A stretch of 64,000 nt of DNA from Ruminococcus flavefaciens (GCF_900119075.1 NZ_FPIP01000007.1:1-64000); one strand, 5' to 3'. Positions 1 to 9,352 are shown, counted from the stretch's first letter. The notes: generated by a model from the letters alone, not told the origin. Numbers and translations: made by a program.

Positions 1-1245
1 ACCTGATCACCGTAAACATAGTTTTCACCGATCTGGATATATGGTCTCAGGTAGATGCCTGTACCATTGTCACTTGCTCCGATCGTGCCGGTTGCAGCCG
101 TCTTTATGACGCTTGCTACGCCAGCCATACCGACTGTCATATCCTTATCCAGTTCTCCGTCTCTATAGCACAGGAAACCGTAGACTGCATTCTCTGGTCC
201 GTCATAAGTATTCTTGTAACTAAAAATGATACCGCCGGTGCTGTTGGCTACCTTAAAGCCTGTTATCTTTGATGTTGCTGCCGCCAGCGTTTCCTGCTTG
301 AGCAGCTCGGAATGCTTTACATATACCTGATCTCCGTACTTGTATTTATCACCGATCTTGATGTATGATCTCAGATAAATACCATTTCCTTTGTCGCTTG
401 CTCCGAGTGTTCCCTCGGCAGTTGTCTTTTTAATACTTGCTATGCCTTCCATTCCAACTGTCATGTTCTCGTTCATTACGCCGTCTCTATAGCACAGGAA
501 GCCATATTCTGCATTTTCATTTCCGCTATATGTATTACTGTAATTAAAGATAACTCCTCCGTTTTTATTTGCAATGGTATAGCCCGTGATCTTTGATGCC
601 GCTTCATCAAATGCCTTTTGAGCCATAAGCTCGGAATGCTTTACATATACCTGATCTCCGTACTTGTACTTGTCACCGATCTTTATATACGGTCTCAGAT
701 AAATGCCATTTCCCTTGTCGCTTGCTCCAAGCGTTCCCTCAGCAGCTGTCTTTTTCACACTTGCAATACCAGCCATATCAACAGTCATATCCTTGTTCAG
801 TACGCCGTCTCTATAGCACAGGAAGCCATATTCTGCATTTTCATTTCCGCCATATGTATTGCTGTAATTGAAGATAACACCGCCGGTGCTGTTTGCCATG
901 ACATAACCTGTTATTGCAGTTGTTGCTTCATCATACGCCTTCTGATCCATCAAATCAGAGTGCTTTACAAACACTTGCTCGCCATAAACGTATTCTTCAC
1001 CAATCTGGATATACGGTCTCAGGTAGATGCCTGTACCCTTGTCACTTGCTCCGATCGTGCCGGTTGCAGCCGTCTTTATGACGCTTGCTACGCCGTTCAT
1101 TCCTACTGTCATATCCTTATCAAGTACACCGTCTCTGTAGCAAAGAAATCCGTAAACAGGATCGGTATCGCCTTCATAGTTATACCTGTAGCTGAAGATA
1201 ACTCCGCCTGTCGTATTTGCAGACTGCCAGTCGGTGATCTCGGAG
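1..1245 (-). repeat. 324-bp in-frame tandem repeat array in the giant surface protein
   Basis: Landmark sequences recur with a period of exactly 324 bp (the shared TGCTTTAC ends at 320, 644 and 968), which is 108 residues. Three full units and a fourth cut by the window edge are seen. Each unit carries the phrases GGVIFNYSNTY, YGFLCYRDG, GASDKGNGIYLRPYI and VYVKHSEL. Units differ by scattered substitutions only, so the array should be able to recombine and change length. Confidence 0.88.
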
Positions 1246-4200
1246 AATGCTGTGATATACGTATCCTGTACTGTCTTTGATGTCGAATACTCTTCTTCCT
1301 CAAAGGTCACAGTTGCTGTATACTTCATTCCATTAGCTACTCTCGTCGGCACCACAGCAGCATTGACTGTTGTCTTTGCGCCGCAATCATCACATTTAAA
1401 TATTGCAACCGCCTGATTGTCATTCGTCCAGTACCACTGTATATTTTCAGTGCCATAGTCGTGATTTCCGGTCACTGCAATTGCAAGCTGGGCAGCTGTT
1501 ACAGGAATATATGCTCCCTCTTCATTCTTGAGGTATGCTGCACCGTTTTCATCTGTCCAGTGTGCCTTTACTCCTGCTGCTCCGCAGGATGCATTGACCT
1601 CGGCTACTGCTGTGTAAGCGTGATCTATGACAAATGTTCCGTCTGCTGTACCTGTGTAGTTCGTTCCTTTCTTTGCTGTTACGATCACATAAGCCGTACC
1701 AACCTTTGTATTGTTGATGTACTCAATGTCGTAGTTTTCAGGAGCAATAACGCTTTCATTTGCATCCTTTACAACGATAGTTGCTGGAATAATTGCAGTG
1801 CCTGTATACGAGAATGTTCCAGTCACTTCGGCCGTCGCTATTCTCGCCTTAGCGATTTCAAATGTCGCAGATGCAGTACCTGTATAGCCATTTTCAGCTT
1901 TTCCGGTAATAGTAACCACAGCAGTTCCCGCATTGATGTTTTCTGAGTAGTTTACTTCATAGTTATCGGCATTGACAGTATTGCTTCCGTATATAACTGT
2001 TACAGCAGGTCTTTTTTCACTTCCATCATAGAAAAGATCTGCGGTATCAACCGTTATCTCTGCGTTTGTAAGATCTGTGCCGATGATGAAATACGCTCTG
2101 TATTCTTCAGTATAGTTATTAATACCTTTAATGACAACAGATCCCGTACCTGCACTGTTATTGTTCTCGTAAGATACAGTATAGTCTGTGCCTTTTATGA
2201 GTATAGTGCTGCCCATGATTACAAAATCAACATTAGGCTCATATGGAGTGTCTCCAAAATCGAAGGCCGTCTTATTCAGTATGACATCAGCAGAACTGAT
2301 TGACTTCGCTGTGATTTCAAACTTCGGAATATCCTCGCCTGTCGCAAGCTGTACCTGATAGTTGCTTCCAGCGTCAAGCGTGCCAATCGCAAACGCATAT
2401 TTGCCAAAATTTTCTCCTACCGCTCTGCTCAGAGTACCTGAAACGGTATCCTCTCCAACAAGGCCAACCGATGTATATGTGAAAGTCGGATCTGTTTCGC
2501 CGAATACCTTTGTCTGTTCCGCATCAGGAGTTACCGTTACATCTTTCTTCGTGATGTTGACAGTAGCATAACCGGTCGCTGTCACATAATTTTCCTTTTC
2601 GACCTTGTAGTAAACTGTCTGTGCTCCGTCTGTGAAGTCCGTAAAGGTGACCGCAGCTTCGGAATACGTGCCGTCAGCTTTTGTAGAATAGGATATGGTT
2701 ACACCCTCGGGATTTGTTACGTTAACGCTTATACCGTGAGCCTGACCGTCATATGCGCCTTCATACCCGACAGCTTCGACTGATATTGCAGCTTCTGCAA
2801 TACTTGCCGTGTCGATTGTACCGAAAGGTGCATCCTCGCTGCCAAGATCATTATGATTGTTATCGCCCTTAACATACCAGTAAATGGTATATGTGGAAGC
2901 ATTTGTGCCAGTTGGAATATCCTCAGACCATGCGCTGTAATTGCCGAGACGATACCAGATCGTACCAATATTGCCTGTTACAGAACCTGCATTTACAAGT
3001 CCATAGCTTGCTTCCGGAGCATACACAAGACCGTTAACGGCAGTCGGAGGAGTCACATCATCAGTCAGTATATTCGCCTTAGCAATACTATAATTAGCTG
3101 AAGCCTCATTGATAATATAATTACCGTTTGTTTTATCTGCATTATTTGTAACAGTAACCGTTGCGGTACCTGTTCCCGCCAATGTGTTATTTGTATAGGA
3201 ATATGTATACTCAGAAGCATCTATCACAGCACCTGTCTCTGCATCACCGTCCTTGACTGTAAATGACATTTCTTTTGCATTTCCGTCATAGGTCAGGACT
3301 TCATTGCCGAGCACGATTGTGGGAGTCACCTGTTTCGGGTTGATCGTAAACTGCTTTGTGAATTCCGTAAAGCTGTAATTGCTGATATCCACAGGTTTGA
3401 TCGTTACGTTAGCTGTACCTGCGTTCACATTATTAACATACGAAAGCGTATAGTCCGTACCCTTAACAAGAGTGGCGTTTCCGACCACAAGTGTCGGCTC
3501 GGGTGTCTGCTCGGCACGGTTATATGTTACGGCTGTAATTTCTGAAACGTTCAGCTTAGAAGCAGTATCTGCTGAATTCTCAGAAATCATCAGCCGATTG
3601 ATCGTCCAATCAGCAGTTGTCTCACCTGTGTAATTTCCCTTAAACTTTATCGCTACCGAATAAGTACCAGCATTCGTCTGAGCGAATACATGAGCACCAT
3701 CAAATTCTTTAAAGGCTCCGCCGTCAGACCACCCAAAGTCAAAATCTGTACCCTCAATGAGAGCAATACCTGATCTTGTTATCGTAAATGTAGGAGTCTG
3801 AGCGCCGCCATTAAAGGTGAGCGCAGGAGCAGAAATGCTGTACTCTGTTGTATCAGTATAAGCTCTGGCGCTGATCGTGAACTGTTTTTTTAGCGTGTAA
3901 GTCGCACCGTTGTATGTAACAACCGCAGCCACAGTATATGTGCCGACAGGAACCGTCCCACCCGTCAGCGCAGTCGCTGTGATCTCCTGATCACTGCTGT
4001 TATAGACCTTGACGCTATTTATTTCTGCGTTCTTGCCATAACGTTCAGTCAGCGTAACACCAGGATCAATAGTATTACCAAAAGTGTATTCTGTATCAGT
4101 ATTGATTTCTGCAAGTGTCAATACATCAAGATCATTTCCAGCACAGCCAATCACAAGCTGATAGCCGTTTTCAGCCACACTTGCTGCATATGGATGATCA

Positions 4201-7200
4201 TGAACTGCAAGCTGATAATTCACTTCATCTGTAACAGTCAGCACATAGCTTTCGCCAATTCCGAGTGTTACAGGATTTTGACCAGTAAGCGTTAGGATCT
4301 TCCCAGTGTTATTTGTGATCGTATAGCTGCTTTCTACTGCAAGTGTGTAAATATTTTCAGATGCCGTAACACCTGAAACCGTAATGCCTTCGGCGATCTC
4401 ATTTGTGACAGTTAGTTTCTGATTTGCATTTCTCGCTGTAAAGGGAATAGTAACAGTATCCTTGTAAAAAGCCTTACCCTCAAGTGTAACTGTACCCTGT
4501 TTATGCTTTCCTGTAATCGGATATTCCACAGACTTTACGATGTAATCAGTATCAAGTGTCAGTTTCTTGCCGTTGAATGTGATGTCAATATCAGCATTTC
4601 GGAAACTATCGGTCGTGACTGTATTATTATCATTCAGTACGATCGTCTTATTGACAGAAGCCGAGGTATAACTACTATTGTTAAGCTGTCCGATAATGTT
4701 GAAATTCAGCACTCTGCTGTCGCTGTAATTTCCCTTGCCGACAACTACGACACGTGCCTGTCCCGGATCCTTGTTGCTGTTGTAATAGCAGTAAAAATCA
4801 GTATCTTTACGAAGTGTATCATCACCGTTTTTCAGAACGGGAACAGGCTCTTTTTCGGTATTATCAAATGTAACGTCAGCAATAGCTTCACTTTGAACGC
4901 TTGCAATATCTCTTGCGGAGATCACGAAGTTTTTCGTGATCTTGCCTGCATAAGTACCCTTGCCGATGATTGTGACAGCACCCATACCTACCGCAGTATT
5001 CTCGCCGTACTCCAGTCTGTAATCAGTACCCTCTATAAGCTCCTCGCCCTCATAAACAACTGTTACATGAGGTCTGATCTGCTCAGCCCGATATGACTCA
5101 GTTTCCGGATCAAGCGTCACAACTGCATCGCGGATATCCGTACCAACAACATAATCAGTGGTTGCACTGCCAGTAAAATTTTCGCTGATGTCTTTGACAG
5201 TCACAGTAACTGTACCGATGTTGTCACTGTCAACTGTGCAGGCAGAATCATATTCATCAGCAGGAACGACTAAGCTGCCCGCAATAACGACTGTAACATT
5301 CGGATTAGTAGCAGTATCGGGCACGCTTGTCTTGTCCAAAACGATAGTTGCACTGCTGATACTTTTCTTTGCTATCGTTACCTCAACAGGAGTTGCAGAA
5401 ATGACAGTTTTATAGTTGCCTGCGGCGTCTTTCGCCATTGTCCAGACCTTGTAAGTACCTGCATCTGTGCCCTTGGGGATAACCGTGCTCCAATCGCTGC
5501 TGTCAGCAGCAAGAGCAGAATCACCGACTGCATAATACAGTGTACCGTGTGCTGCACTGCCCTTGGTAACAAGCGACTGAGCCTTGCTTGTGTAGGTAAG
5601 TCCCGACCTTGCAGCAGGGGCATTTATAGAGTTATCCGCCTGCTTTATTTCAACAGCAACTTTCTCGACCGCAGAATCATTATGGTTGCTGTCTCCCTTG
5701 ACATAGTACCATACATAATATGTACCTGCATTAGTCATTTCAGGGACAGAATCGCGCCAGCCGTCAGTGTTTGTTGCAGGCGTGCTATCTTCTGTGGTTA
5801 CCTTATACATGAGTGTACCGCCGCTTGCTGTGCCTGCGTTGACAAGCGCCTGCGGATTTGTATTATAGGTCAGGTCTATTGCAGACGGAGCAGAAGCAGA
5901 AGAAGCAGCCTTGTTTATAGTAAAATTCTTAGAGCCGCTTACGGTATAGTTACCGTTTGCCTTATCGGTAATAGTAACAGTCGCCGTGCCTGCATTTTTA
6001 TTATTTGAATAGCTTGCTGTGTATTCGTCTGCTTGGATGACAGTGCTGCCGTCCTTGACTACAACAGCAGGTTTCTTTTCATTTCCGTCATAAGTGTAGC
6101 TGCTCTGGTTAAGCTCAATAGTCGGATTGCTGACGGTCTTGGGGCTTATCGTGAAATTAGCCGTAGCTGTTCCGCCGTTGTAATTAATGGTCGCAGGAAT
6201 GGTAGCCTTGACTGTATATGTCCCTGCGTTGCTTGGCTTTGTATTCGAGTAGGCGCTGTCTGCTTCGGTGCTGACCTTATACTGATAAGTTGGAGTACCA
6301 TTGCCCGGATTTCCGCTGACAGACGGGTTGCTTGCCGTGCTGCCGTATGTCCAGCCTGTCATAGAGACTGACGGGTTAATACCTGCCTTGCCGACAGTCA
6401 CCGTAACAGTCGAATCCTTTGTTCCGCTGTTGTAGTTACTGTTTCCGGCAGCTGTTGCCCTGATTCCGAGTGTATATGTACCCACAGGTGTATTTGCAGC
6501 GATAGTGAGCTGTGTACCGTTAAGTGAGAAATAGTTTGAAGAATTGCCGCTTTGGATAGCATATGATACTGTGCCCTGTACGTTTGACGCGCCTGTCAGC
6601 GTTGCAGTCTGTGCGCTTGTGCTAAAGGATTTGGAGACATTTTGATTGCTAAAGGTCAAAGGGTTTGATGCCTTACTAATCGTTACTTCAACAGAACCTT
6701 CACTCGAATCAGAATAGGTCGTACCACCATATGTACCGCCGGACGCTTTATAGTAAACAGTGTATGTTCCTACACTCGTGGCAGTGGGAACAGTATCTTG
6801 CCAACTGCCGTCACCAAGCTTATATTTCATGGTGCCGTTACTTGCAGTACCGCTTGTTACAAGAGCTTGAGCTGAACCAGTGTAGGTCAATGTATTCGCA
6901 ACCGGAGCACTGGTAACTTCTGCTTTAGGTGAGCTTAAAGTTATATGGCCTCTACTATAAGTTAATTGACTTGTGATGGTAAGAGTAACATCTGTTACTA
7001 TATACATATGGTCTGTTGTATAAGTCTCTCCACCATCCTGAGTATAAAATAATTTGGGAACACCATCTACGTTCAAATAATAATTATCTGTTGTAGCACT
7101 ATATCTATCATTGTAACCGGGATTTTTAAATGTTACACCGGCTTGAATAATATCTCCAACTTTCAAATCGTTATATTTGAGATCATATCCATATCCAATT

Positions 7201-7367
7201 CCTGTTCCACTGGAATATGTCGTTGCCGCACTCGCCGTCAAAACATTATTGGCAAACAATCCGCCTCCCTTCACGTTCGCATAGAGACCGCTGCCGCCTG
7301 CTACAATCAGAAGCGCCATTATACCCGATAAAACACGCTTCATTCCATGACTTAAATTGCTTGCCAT
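1..7367 (-). CDS. giant secreted Ig-like/MBG repeat surface protein (C-terminus beyond window)
   Basis: The frame is open from ATG at 7367 to the window edge, about 2455 codons, and the frame agrees at both ends, so there is no net frameshift. An AAGGAGG site precedes the ATG. Residues 1-48 form a signal peptide (MKRVLSGIMALLIVAGG core, ASAA cleavage region). The body is a chain of beta-sandwich repeats with recurring phrases such as NAGTATVTIT, SYTNNTLAGTG and LTYTGSAQALV, typical of Ig-like/MBG domains of Firmicutes adhesins. A clear MBG-type unit (KVFGETDPTFTY...GTLDAGSNYQVQ) lies near residues 1600-1675. A CDDCG motif lies near residue 1990. The C-terminal part in the window is a 108-residue tandem repeat. 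Export and adhesion are inferred from architecture. The anchor (sortase signal, SLH or dockerin) would lie beyond position 1 and cannot be seen. Confidence 0.9.
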   Translation of the reverse strand, partial: MASNLSHGMKRVLSGIMALLIVAGGSGLYANVKGGGLFANNVLTASAATTYSSGTGIGYGYDLKYNDLKVGDIIQAGVTFKNPGYNDRYSATTDNYYLNVDGVPKLFYTQDGGETYTTDHMYIVTDVTLTITSQLTYSRGHITLSSPKAEVTSAPVANTLTYTGSAQALVTSGTASNGTMKYKLGDGSWQDTVPTATSVGTYTVYYKASGGTYGGTTYSDSSEGSVEVTISKASNPLTFSNQNVSKSFSTSAQTATLTGASNVQGTVSYAIQSGNSSNYFSLNGTQLTIAANTPVGTYTLGIRATAAGNSNYNSGTKDSTVTVTVGKAGINPSVSMTGWTYGSTASNPSVSGNPGNGTPTYQYKVSTEADSAYSNTKPSNAGTYTVKATIPATINYNGGTATANFTISPKTVSNPTIELNQSSYTYDGNEKKPAVVVKDGSTVIQADEYTASYSNNKNAGTATVTITDKANGNYTVSGSKNFTINKAASSASAPSAIDLTYNTNPQALVNAGTASGGTLMYKVTTEDSTPATNTDGWRDSVPEMTNAGTYYVWYYVKGDSNHNDSAVEKVAVEIKQADNSINAPAARSGLTYTSKAQSLVTKGSAAHGTLYYAVGDSALAADSSDWSTVIPKGTDAGTYKVWTMAKDAAGNYKTVISATPVEVTIAKKSISSATIVLDKTSVPDTATNPNVTVVIAGSLVVPADEYDSACTVDSDNIGTVTVTVKDISENFTGSATTDYVVGTDIRDAVVTLDPETESYRAEQIRPHVTVVYEGEELIEGTDYRLEYGENTAVGMGAVTIIGKGTYAGKITKNFVISARDIASVQSEAIADVTFDNTEKEPVPVLKNGDDTLRKDTDFYCYYNSNKDPGQARVVVVGKGNYSDSRVLNFNIIGQLNNSSYTSASVNKTIVLNDNNTVTTDSFRNADIDITFNGKKLTLDTDYIVKSVEYPITGKHKQGTVTLEGKAFYKDTVTIPFTARNANQKLTVTNEIAEGITVSGVTASENIYTLAVESSYTITNNTGKILTLTGQNPVTLGIGESYVLTVTDEVNYQLAVHDHPYAASVAENGYQLVIGCAGNDLDVLTLAEINTDTEYTFGNTIDPGVTLTERYGKNAEINSVKVYNSSDQEITATALTGGTVPVGTYTVAAVVTYNGATYTLKKQFTISARAYTDTTEYSISAPALTFNGGAQTPTFTITRSGIALIEGTDFDFGWSDGGAFKEFDGAHVFAQTNAGTYSVAIKFKGNYTGETTADWTINRLMISENSADTASKLNVSEITAVTYNRAEQTPEPTLVVGNATLVKGTDYTLSYVNNVNAGTANVTIKPVDISNYSFTEFTKQFTINPKQVTPTIVLGNEVLTYDGNAKEMSFTVKDGDAETGAVIDASEYTYSYTNNTLAGTGTATVTVTNNADKTNGNYIINEASANYSIAKANILTDDVTPPTAVNGLVYAPEASYGLVNAGSVTGNIGTIWYRLGNYSAWSEDIPTGTNASTYTIYWYVKGDNNHNDLGSEDAPFGTIDTASIAEAAISVEAVGYEGAYDGQAHGISVNVTNPEGVTISYSTKADGTYSEAAVTFTDFTDGAQTVYYKVEKENYVTATGYATVNITKKDVTVTPDAEQTKVFGETDPTFTYTSVGLVGEDTVSGTLSRAVGENFGKYAFAIGTLDAGSNYQVQLATGEDIPKFEITAKSISSADVILNKTAFDFGDTPYEPNVDFVIMGSTILIKGTDYTVSYENNNSAGTGSVVIKGINNYTEEYRAYFIIGTDLTNAEITVDTADLFYDGSEKRPAVTVIYGSNTVNADNYEVNYSENINAGTAVVTITGKAENGYTGTASATFEIAKARIATAEVTGTFSYTGTAIIPATIVVKDANESVIAPENYDIEYINNTKVGTAYVIVTAKKGTNYTGTADGTFVIDHAYTAVAEVNASCGAAGVKAHWTDENGAAYLKNEEGAYIPVTAAQLAIAVTGNHDYGTENIQWYWTNDNQAVAIFKCDDCGAKTTVNAAVVPTRVANGMKYTATVTFEEEEYSTSKTVQDTYITAFSEITDWQSANTTGGVIFSYRYNYEGDTDPVYGFLCYRDGVLDKDMTVGMNGVASVIKTAATGTIGASDKGTGIYLRPYIQIGEEYVYGEQVFVKHSDLMDQKAYDEATTAITGYVMANSTGGVIFNYSNTYGGNENAEYGFLCYRDGVLNKDMTVDMAGIASVKKTAAEGTLGASDKGNGIYLRPYIKIGDKYKYGDQVYVKHSELMAQKAFDEAASKITGYTIANKNGGVIFNYSNTYSGNENAEYGFLCYRDGVMNENMTVGMEGIASIKKTTAEGTLGASDKGNGIYLRSYIKIGDKYKYGDQVYVKHSELLKQETLAAATSKITGFKVANSTGGIIFSYKNTYDGPENAVYGFLCYRDGELDKDMTVGMAGVASVIKTAATGTIGASDNGTGIYLRPYIQIGENYVYGDQ

Positions 7368-7654
7368 AATAAAATCCTCCTTATTAATAATAAAAAAATC
7401 TTCCTGTAACGGCTCGTCCTCTTAACCCCCTGAGACTTTGCCGCCGTAAAATATAAAAAGCGTACCAACGAGCATAGTTAACCCGTCAGAACGCTTTTAA
7501 ATCATTATTGAATTGTAAAAGGGCACAGTTATTCCATGTCTGTCTGTCTGTCTGTCTGTCTGTCAAATAATACGACCACCACATGGATCAGTCAACCTCT
7601 TTTCACAAAAATTTACATAATGTTAATAATTATATAGCAGTATATAACTGTTAT
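7368..7654 (-). promoter_or_regulatory. long structured 5' leader of the giant surface protein
   Basis: The mapped promoter gives a leader of about 287 nt. It holds a (GACA)7 tract, then a hairpin with an 8-bp AAAAGCGT/ACGCTTTT stem (7456-7498), then a second compound hairpin closed by ACGGC/GCCGT (7409-7447) with an inner GTC-TC/GA-GGAC helix and a GGCAAAG bulge. The second hairpin is followed by a run of seven U residues and then the ribosome binding site. It does not match any riboswitch class I can place with confidence. A cis-regulatory RNA is inferred from leader length and structure. Confidence 0.5.
7537..7564. repeat. (TGTC)7 / (GACA)7 tetranucleotide tract
   Basis: Seven perfect copies of TGTC on the plus strand, read as GACA in the transcript of the giant surface protein. 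The tract lies about 173 bp upstream of the start codon and about 90-117 nt downstream of the predicted transcription start. Tracts of this kind change length by slipped-strand mispairing. Confidence 0.95.
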
Positions 7655-7660
7655 ATGATT

Positions 7661-7689
7661 ATTATAACACAACGATACAACTTTTTCAA
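7661..7689 (-). promoter_or_regulatory. SigA promoter of the giant surface protein gene
   Basis: On the minus strand: -35 TTGAAA (7684-7689), 17-bp spacer, -10 TATAAT (7661-7666). Confidence 0.8.
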
Positions 7690-7849
7690 GTAGTTTGTAA
7701 ATATTTTTTGTATTATTGCAAATTGACGAGATCTCTCATATTTATACATATAGTTGAATCACGGTTGATGTTAGTATTCGTGAAGTTATAGATGTCAACT
7801 CCAGAATAGTGCGCTATAGAGGAGCGCGTTCAGGGGCTCGGCAGATTTT

Positions 7850-8368
7850 TTATTTAAGATGTTCACTGAATGATATGACTATATCCGTAAGTATTGCTCC
7901 TGCCATAAAAGCTCCCGTGCCGAGGCATACTGGTTCGGGGAGCTTCTCGCTGAGCTTACCCGACAGCGGGTGAAGCCCGTAAAAATAAGCCACCGCAAGA
8001 ACTCCGAATATAGCGCTTGATATAAGGCTCGACCTGTCAAGTATGGAGAAATACCATGTCTCGTATGTCCAGAACTGCTCGTGGAAGATGAATCCCAGCA
8101 GATATGAAGCTCCCAGCTCTAATACCGTCGTCACTGCCATTGCAAACAGGAAGATGAACAGCGGATTTCGCTTTTTTCTCAGCAGGGCAAGAAGTATGAA
8201 TGCTCCCACGGAATAAATGGGTATTATCGGCATATGGAGCATTCCGCGGTTGTCGTAGTAACGGAACATTATCCATGTCGTCGCTACCTCATAAAGCCAG
8301 CCCACGAAGCCTGCTGCCGTGAACTCGAATACATATCGGAAGAATATCCGCGTCCACTCTTTTTTCAT
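7850..8368 (-). CDS. putative ABC-transporter-type membrane protein (CmpB/PF06541-like)
   Basis: This is a 172-residue polytopic membrane protein with about four or five hydrophobic segments. The phrases GFVGWLYEV near the N-terminus and LELGASYLLGFIFHEQFWTY in the middle match the small 'putative ABC-transporter type IV' family of Firmicutes. No ATPase partner is encoded nearby, so the transport role is only a family label. The start codon overlaps the stop of the upstream yccF-like gene in an ATGA arrangement (8365-8368), which suggests translational coupling. Confidence 0.7.
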   Translation of the reverse strand: MKKEWTRIFFRYVFEFTAAGFVGWLYEVATTWIMFRYYDNRGMLHMPIIPIYSVGAFILLALLRKKRNPLFIFLFAMAVTTVLELGASYLLGFIFHEQFWTYETWYFSILDRSSLISSAIFGVLAVAYFYGLHPLSGKLSEKLPEPVCLGTGAFMAGAILTDIVISFSEHLK

Positions 8369-8538
8369 CTTACCTTAGCCCCGAACGGCATAAGAGCCAG
8401 CTTTGCCAGCTTGAAGCACTGCTTGCCTATCGGTATGCCGATTATGGTGATACACCACAGAACTCCTGCCAGAAGCCAGCTGAGCCCGCTGGCAAATCCT
8501 CCGAATATGAACCATAATAAATTACCTATGCACCCCAT
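8365..8538 (-). CDS. single YccF-domain inner membrane protein
   Basis: This is a 57-residue protein starting MGCIGNLLWFIFGG, with two hydrophobic segments and the GIPIGKQCFKLAKLALMPFG phrase that marks the YccF domain. The start at 8538 is chosen because it follows a GAGGG ribosome binding site and matches the family N-terminus. A longer upstream reading to 8688 lacks family similarity in its first 50 residues. YccF proteins often have two domains; this one has one. It is coupled by ATGA overlap to the membrane gene that follows. The function of the family is unknown. Confidence 0.75.
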   Translation of the reverse strand: MGCIGNLLWFIFGGFASGLSWLLAGVLWCITIIGIPIGKQCFKLAKLALMPFGAKVR

Positions 8539-8807
8539 ATTTACCCTCTTTTCATGTGTTTTGTCACTGCCTGTGACTTCATAAAATAATAAATATGTAT
8601 TTGACATGCTTAATAAAGCGTGGAATGGAACTAAAAAGAACTTAGATAACTTAATACAATAATCATAGAAAAAGTTACAATATTGCATTGAAGGTCATAA
8701 GATAATGGTGAGACTTGTTTTGACATTGACGTATTTGTGAGTAATACTTTGCGAAAATGCTAAATGAAATAATTAAGCCTACATATTATTCTAAGGCTTG
8801 AGAAGAA
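8539..8807. other. intergenic, no gene seen
   Basis: AT-rich spacer upstream of the yccF-like gene. I see no convincing ORF or RNA gene and no consensus promoter for the minus-strand pair. Confidence 0.5.
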
Positions 8808-8852
8808 AAATACCTTTAATAACGCTTGAACGTTATCAAAGGTATTTTTTAT
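8808..8852. terminator. strong orphan intrinsic terminator hairpin
   Basis: A 17-bp arm (8808-8824) pairs with 8831-8847 with one mismatch around a CTTGAA loop, followed by a run of T on the plus strand. It also has T-rich sequence on the other strand. No coding gene ends here, so the transcript it stops is unknown. Confidence 0.75.
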
Positions 8853-8929
8853 AAAAGTATACAAGATATATTAACGCCCTATAAAGATTTGTTCCTATTC
8901 GGATTGAATTACTTTTCTTTGATAAGGGA

Positions 8930-9165
8930 ATCTTGCGTTGCAAGGCGTCCCCTCTCAAAAAACAGTCCACCGGACTGTTTTTTGATTCACCCCTTGCGAA
9001 GCGCCTTCGTAACTGTGGGGCTTTGCCCCAGGCTAATCGCCCCAGCCCCTCTGTCGCTTTGCGACATCTCCCCACACCGTGGGGAGTCACCCCACCAGAG
9101 GCGCTGCCTCTGGACTCTGCCAAAGGAACACAGTCCCTTTGGAATCCCGTTCATAGTATCAGCAT
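8930..9165. repeat. GC-rich hairpin-train repeat
   Basis: This is a run of at least six short self-complementary modules, including AAACAGTCC/GGACTGTTT, GGGGC/GCCCC, TGTCGC/GCGACA, CTCCCC/GGGGAG, CCAGAGGC/GCCTCTGG and CCAAAGG/CCTTTGG. The block 9047-9088, read on the minus strand (GACTCCCC...GGGGAGATGTC...GACAGAGGGG), recurs at 17097-17136 and 33352-33394. Short ORFs across it are by-products of the palindromes. Confidence 0.75.
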
Positions 9166-9289
9166 AAATAACAGTTCACTAATTACCCAAATTACTTGCA
9201 TTATTCTGATATATATGATATAAGCGCGGAGCCCACGCCGCCTTTTGGCGTTAAAGTTATTATAAACATTAGTTTTTTAGCCGTGAATG

Positions 9290-9318
9290 TTGCTTTTTCT
9301 GTTTTTTTATGATATAAT
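9290..9318 (+). promoter_or_regulatory. promoter of the CNNM/CorC-family gene
   Basis: -35 TTGCTT (9290-9295), 17-bp spacer, -10 TATAAT (9313-9318), 34 bp upstream of the start codon. Confidence 0.7.
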
Positions 9319-9352
9319 AAAAATATTATATATTATTAAGGAAAGGAAAACT

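Noticed and set aside
618-3101. Several Cys- and Ile-rich plus-strand reading frames opposite the giant surface gene
   Set aside because: They are short, lack ribosome binding sites and known domains, and lie antisense to one unbroken 2455-codon frame.
8826-9223. Overlapping frames of about 95-113 codons on both strands
   Set aside because: They run through the hairpin-train repeat; the palindromes make similar peptides on both strands.
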